From positions 1 through 25,119 of IMG/VR virus record IMGVR_UViG_3300007558_000004: a stretch of 25,119 nt of DNA; one strand, 5' to 3'. The first letter of the stretch is position 1. Each line of letters starts with the position of its first letter. The stretch comes from a virus. This document shows, one piece after another, positions 22,253-25,119 of this stretch. Made by a program: the position numbers and the translations under genes. Under the pieces are notes generated by a model. That model was not told the origin of the DNA, did no database searches, and saw nothing but the letters and a program-made list of their open reading frames with translations.

Positions 22253-23892
22253 CAGATATCACCATACTTCTCTGCTAGTGTGAATGTGTTTGTATTGAAG
22301 ACAAGCTGACCAGCGTATCCTGTAGGGCCGACAGGTCTGTTCTTTGTGACAAGGAGTTTTGTAGTGTTACGCTCATCGGCATTCTCAGAAAGCTTGTTAC
22401 GGTTAAGCTCGACCACAACTGACGCCCGCTGTTCGATCATACGGCAATACTTAACAGCACCATCATCGTTTGTATGACCAATGGTTACGATACCAACACC
22501 AAGCTCTGCCGCAAGCTTTGACAGACGTACCGACAGGTCGGCTAGGAATTGTTCCTTACTCTCCTCAGCACCCATGTTTGCTGCAATGTCTTGGATAGGC
22601 TCGAAGAACACATACTTAACACCACATGCCTGAGACAGGTAACGGATGTGTTGAAGGATATCCAGAGGATCATCCTCGTCATTGAGGAAGAACTGGTAGA
22701 ACCTTTCGTCCTTTGTCAGTGTCTTGATAGCCTCCTGAACGTCAGCATCCCGGCCCTTCTCAGCGATCAAGTCTTTTCGGGTTACGTTATCCTTAAGTTC
22801 GTAGGATACAAGGCCGAGAAGACTGCGTAGCTTTGTCTCTTCCATGTGCCATGCAGCGATAGAGATGTTAGGGTAGTTCTTGAGGATGTGATACTCAAGG
22901 TAGCGCATGAACTCAGTCTTACCGATACCAGTCTGTGCTTTGAACAGAGTGAAGTGTCCCTGCATCAGACCCATACACAGTGCGTCGAAGTCTTGGATGC
23001 CTGTCTCCACATAGACGTGATTCTCAGCACCGTTGTAGAGGTTTAGGAACTTGTCTGTGGTATTGTAGATGTTCTCAGGGGTATACTTTACTGCGTTGAA
23101 CCAAGCGTTAAAGAACTCAGCCCTGGCCCCTGCCTGTAGGAACTCGTTAGCATCCTTATACTTGTCATGCTGCACACGGTAGACCTTGTTTGGGTAAAGG
23201 TTAGCGATGCGCTGGGCGACAGAATTACCAGCATCGTCATGTTCGATGGACAGAACGATCTTGTCAAAGCTACTCAACCACTTGTCAACGTTAGCCCACA
23301 GGCGGTGGCTCGGTGTTGACGATGGCAACGATACAAAGGCCGCAGGGAACTTGGGGTTGTTGCACATCTGATAGGCTGACATGGCATCAAGCTCACCCTC
23401 TGTGATCGTCACGATCTTGCACGAACCACTGTTCCAGAGGTTCATACCAAACAGTTCGTCAGACTTGAGGTTACGGGCACGGAACTCTTTGGGGAAGTAG
23501 CGTGTCTTCACACCACCAGACGGGTAGACGTATTCCTGTTTGACAGGATCGTTGTTGCTGTTGACGTAAGTCTTAACACCATAAAACTTCATAGTCGTGT
23601 CAGTGATGTCACGAACACCACGGAATGTTGGTGTCAGAAACTCTGTGACGTTGTCTTGCTTTTCTACTACCTGCACTTTTCTCGTTCCTTCCCATGATCC
23701 GGTGCTGTGTGTTGGGTATTCGTCAGAGGCCCAGTCCATTAGCTTGGGCATCTCCTTAGGGTATTTCTTAGAACATGAAAAGCACTTACCAGCACCACTG
23801 TTTTCGTTGTAGCTGAAAGCGTCACTGCTCTGGCAGTCAATGTTTGGGCAGGGGAGCCTGTCGTGCCAACCATCTTTATCTGCATACTCCAT
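22252..23892 (-). CDS. Primase-helicase (T7 gp4-like)
   Basis: This 546-residue bifunctional enzyme has three parts. The zinc-binding primase finger is C15-x4-C20 ... C37-x2-C40. The Toprim domain has ITEGELDAMSAY (Glu165) and SIEHDDAG (Asp219/220). The RecA-like hexameric helicase has Walker A AQTGIGKT (319-326), a Walker-B-like region VKYVFFEPIQD and IGHTNDDG. It would make RNA primers and unwind the fork ahead of the polymerase. T7 gp4 is 566 residues, so the length fits. The start has aaggag seven bases upstream. The finger has four residues between the first two cysteines instead of the two in T7. Confidence 0.95.
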   Translation of the reverse strand: MEYADKDGWHDRLPCPNIDCQSSDAFSYNENSGAGKCFSCSKKYPKEMPKLMDWASDEYPTHSTGSWEGTRKVQVVEKQDNVTEFLTPTFRGVRDITDTTMKFYGVKTYVNSNNDPVKQEYVYPSGGVKTRYFPKEFRARNLKSDELFGMNLWNSGSCKIVTITEGELDAMSAYQMCNNPKFPAAFVSLPSSTPSHRLWANVDKWLSSFDKIVLSIEHDDAGNSVAQRIANLYPNKVYRVQHDKYKDANEFLQAGARAEFFNAWFNAVKYTPENIYNTTDKFLNLYNGAENHVYVETGIQDFDALCMGLMQGHFTLFKAQTGIGKTEFMRYLEYHILKNYPNISIAAWHMEETKLRSLLGLVSYELKDNVTRKDLIAEKGRDADVQEAIKTLTKDERFYQFFLNDEDDPLDILQHIRYLSQACGVKYVFFEPIQDIAANMGAEESKEQFLADLSVRLSKLAAELGVGIVTIGHTNDDGAVKYCRMIEQRASVVVELNRNKLSENADERNTTKLLVTKNRPVGPTGYAGQLVFNTNTFTLAEKYGDI

Positions 23893-23953
23893 TCATTTTC
23901 TCCTTGACAGTTCTGATTTCGGCTGTATCCTAGGGCTGTCGTTAGACAGGGTC

Positions 23954-24166
23954 CTATTGGGTATACACTTCTCTTGAATGATACTTGAGGACGTTACTGA
24001 TTACTATCTGCTCTTCCTCTATTGTAAGCATATAAGCTACACCATCCCAGTCAGTACCACAATCAATACTAAACTTTGGTTTAGTTCCTTTTGAGTAGGA
24101 ACCCTTTTCCAAGACGGTGACGATAACCTCTAGGTCACCGAGTTCTACCACGATGTAATCTTCCAT
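23954..24166 (-). CDS. Small acidic phage protein
   Basis: This protein of about 70 residues begins MEDYIVVELGDLEVIVTVLE and continues with KFSIDCGTDWDGVAYMLTIE and a final strand (QIVISNVLKY). The alternation suggests a small beta fold. I prefer the ATG at 24166, four bases after the stop of the upstream gene. A TTG at 24181 in frame is also possible, but would overlap that gene. No clear Shine-Dalgarno is visible (gggg only), so it may depend on translation of the upstream gene. No family is recognised. It is part of the early-type cluster before the primase-helicase gene. Confidence 0.65.
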   Translation of the reverse strand: MEDYIVVELGDLEVIVTVLEKGSYSKGTKPKFSIDCGTDWDGVAYMLTIEEEQIVISNVLKYHSREVYTQ

Positions 24167-24170
24167 TGTA

Positions 24171-24398
24171 TTATACCCCAAACTTCCAAACTACCCAGCA
24201 GTAGCAGCAATGGTTTCGACCGAAGATACCATCAATCAAAACAACAATGTTGAACTTACCGTTGCGTTTACGGTCCCAGTTACGGGCAGAAAACGTTTGG
24301 TTAACTGAGCCACCTAGTAAGACGTTGACGAAGATACTTACTACTACCAACACCCTTTTAACGTATCGGTATACTTGACTAGCCATCATAATGATCAT
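24171..24398 (-). CDS. Small conserved phage protein with N-terminal membrane anchor
   Basis: This 75-residue protein has a hydrophobic segment (about residues 13-29: RVLVVVSIFVNVLLGG) followed by the motif NQTFSARNWDRKRNGKFNIV and then LIDGIFGRNHCCYCW. The (N)QTFSARN...G...N...LID...G..HC..CW pattern is one I recognise in small proteins of many tailed phages; the family is conserved but has no known function to me. The two adjacent cysteines plus a third in CCYC, after a His, could bind a metal. The start ATG overlaps the upstream stop (ATGA). The orientation, with the N-terminal helix as signal anchor, would put the conserved part in the periplasm, but this is inference. Confidence 0.78.
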   Translation of the reverse strand: MIIMMASQVYRYVKRVLVVVSIFVNVLLGGSVNQTFSARNWDRKRNGKFNIVVLIDGIFGRNHCCYCWVVWKFGV

Positions 24399-24640
24399 CT
24401 GTCATCTCCTTTACTTCTTACGTATACACCATCTGTCATACCGATAGCTGCCATTAAGTCTGCCAACTGTTGGTGTGACACGATGACGATCTGTTCAAGT
24501 TCCCACTCATCGTCATACTGCTTAATGTAAACAGCATCATCATAAACATACATGACAACATCGCTGTGTTCACCTGACAAGTCAAGCGATGTGATTACTG
24601 AGGCTGTTCCACCGTCAGCATCCATCTCAATCGTGAACAT
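24395..24640 (-). CDS. Small acidic conserved phage protein
   Basis: This protein of about 81 residues begins MFTIEMDADGGTASVITSLD and continues with VVMYVYDDAVYIKQYDDEWE and a helix-forming HQQLADLMAAIG. I recognise similar short proteins (start MFTIEMD, IxQW/Y and a final ELMAS-like helix) from other marine podoviruses, without function. Three adjacent starts are possible (24640, 24643, or TTG at 24646). I prefer ATG 24640 because ggggg (24652-24648 on the - strand) is about six bases from it. The end overlaps the next gene (ATGA). Confidence 0.75.
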   Translation of the reverse strand: MFTIEMDADGGTASVITSLDLSGEHSDVVMYVYDDAVYIKQYDDEWELEQIVIVSHQQLADLMAAIGMTDGVYVRSKGDDR

Positions 24641-24658
24641 CATCAACCCCCGTAGTAT

Positions 24659-24811
24659 TCAATCATTAGTGTCCCCTTCACCCACCTTGTTTAATCCCCT
24701 TGTCAGAACCCAATCATTGAAGTCTTTAGATTTCATGTAATCTTGCAATACACGTTCGATAGCCAACAGCAAGTCTTCGTCACCATCACTACAAATTTCG
24801 TAGTACTTCAT
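24659..24811 (-). CDS. Possible 50-residue acidic protein
   Basis: In the 200-base gap between two genes an ORF from ATG 24811 to TGA 24659 encodes MKYYEICSDGDEDLLLAIER, then VLQDYMKSKDFNDWVLTRGL and a short polar end. The composition looks coding and helix-rich. No good Shine-Dalgarno is seen. A small upstream ORF (ATG 24845) ends at TGATG exactly on this start, so coupling is possible. The same frame is open upstream to the TAG of the DUF5758-like gene. It is reported with moderate confidence as a probable gene or the remnant of one. Confidence 0.45.
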   Translation of the reverse strand: MKYYEICSDGDEDLLLAIERVLQDYMKSKDFNDWVLTRGLNKVGEGDTND

Positions 24812-24847
24812 CAGGGAGACGATGACAATCTCTTGCTCGTAGTCATC

Positions 24848-25119
24848 CTACCAGTCCCTTGCTTCTTGTTCAGTCATAAAGAAGTGAATACCTTTAGTGC
24901 ACTCTACTCGAATGTCACCATCATAGTCAAGACACTCAATAGTCTCACCTTCATTATAGATAATACCAGCATAGTTAGGACCAGTCCCACCAACACCATC
25001 ACCACCAAGAACAACCAGCTTGGAAGTACGACACTTACGACCAATAAGACTATTAGTTCTCTTTGCATCTTCTGGGATAAGGACTTTAATGACACCTTTA
25101 GTAGTCTTCTTGTAGGCAA
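24848..25119 (-). CDS. DUF5758-like phage protein, C-terminal part (5' end outside window)
   Basis: An open frame runs in from the right edge and stops at TAG 24850-24848, giving about 89 residues. It begins AYKKTTKGVIKVLIPEDAKR, then TNSLIGRKCRTSKLVVLGGD, a Gly-rich loop, and VECTKGIHFFMTEQEARDW. The AYKK...IPEDAKR...GRKCR.SK...GIHFF.T..EA pattern is that of DUF5758, a domain often found at the C-terminus of phage proteins that begin with pentapeptide repeats. The N-terminal part lies beyond the window. Function is not known. It is the first gene seen of the - strand arm. Confidence 0.75.
   Translation of the reverse strand, partial: AYKKTTKGVIKVLIPEDAKRTNSLIGRKCRTSKLVVLGGDGVGGTGPNYAGIIYNEGETIECLDYDGDIRVECTKGIHFFMTEQEARDW

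Noticed and set aside
23936-23949. Small inverted repeat CTGTC/GACAG upstream of the gene at 23954
   Set aside because: It has only five base pairs and no T-run, so it is not a convincing terminator.
24170-24175. Perfect TATAAT on the - strand before the small gene at 23954-24166
   Set aside because: There is no -35 hexamer at 16-18 bases, and the site falls on the stop codon of the upstream coding gene, so it is likely chance.
24904-25119. 71-codon - strand frame at the right edge
   Set aside because: Its Leu/Val-rich composition has no family pattern, whereas another frame of the same strand gives the recognisable DUF5758-like protein.
1-25119. CRISPR arrays, insertion sequences, toxin-antitoxin or defence islands
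   Set aside because: No regularly spaced repeats, transposase motifs or paired toxin-antitoxin genes were seen. The window is tightly packed with phage genes.

Overview
The window looks like about 25 kb of a lytic, T7-related podovirus of the marine roseophage type (SIO1/cobavirus-like, family Zobellviridae). This assignment is by recognition of protein families, gene order and signature genes, not by a database search. The main evidence is a T7-style tail-tube and ejection-protein block, and a T7-style replication block (primase-helicase, family A polymerase, gp2.5-like SSB, gp6-like exonuclease, gp3-like endonuclease I). These sit beside a set typical of phages of marine Rhodobacteraceae: a B12-dependent (class II) ribonucleotide reductase, glutaredoxin, MazG, PhoH and a DUF1127 protein. 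No RNA polymerase, integrase, transposase or CRISPR array is visible, so host-driven transcription and a lytic lifestyle are plausible for this part of the genome.

Left arm (1-13441, all + strand) is the late region. It holds the end of a beta-rich structural protein, tail tubular protein A, a small conserved protein, tail tubular protein B, a GNAT-fold protein at the position of T7 gp13, a gp14-like internal virion protein, a 1483-residue gp16-like ejection protein, a 695-residue internal protein, a protein with a lysozyme-like domain, and a further probable virion protein. A compact lysis-like set follows (holin candidate, single-gene spanin candidate), then two small basic proteins. Most of these genes overlap or nearly touch, as in one polycistronic unit.

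A hairpin with T-runs on both sides (about 13447-13480) lies where the two arms converge. It should terminate transcription from either direction.

Right arm (13484-25119, all - strand, read from high to low coordinates) is the DNA metabolism region. It starts with a partial DUF5758-like protein and several small early-type proteins. Next come primase-helicase, a small membrane protein, the DNA polymerase in two overlapping frames, a newly noted 34-residue membrane protein, SSB, exonuclease, endonuclease I, small proteins, MazG, DUF1127, class II RNR, glutaredoxin, tRNA-Arg(UCU), a nuclease-fold candidate, PhoH, a small membrane protein and a DUF3310 protein. T7-type exonuclease and endonuclease would break down host DNA, RNR with glutaredoxin would turn the released ribonucleotides into deoxynucleotides, and the polymerase, helicase and SSB would use them.

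The points most worth a second look are the split DNA polymerase, the u-spanin candidate, the DUF1127 gene next to RNR, the SSB without an acidic tail, the small genes at 20017-20121 and 24659-24811, and the separation of the peptidoglycan-cutting domain from the large ejection protein.
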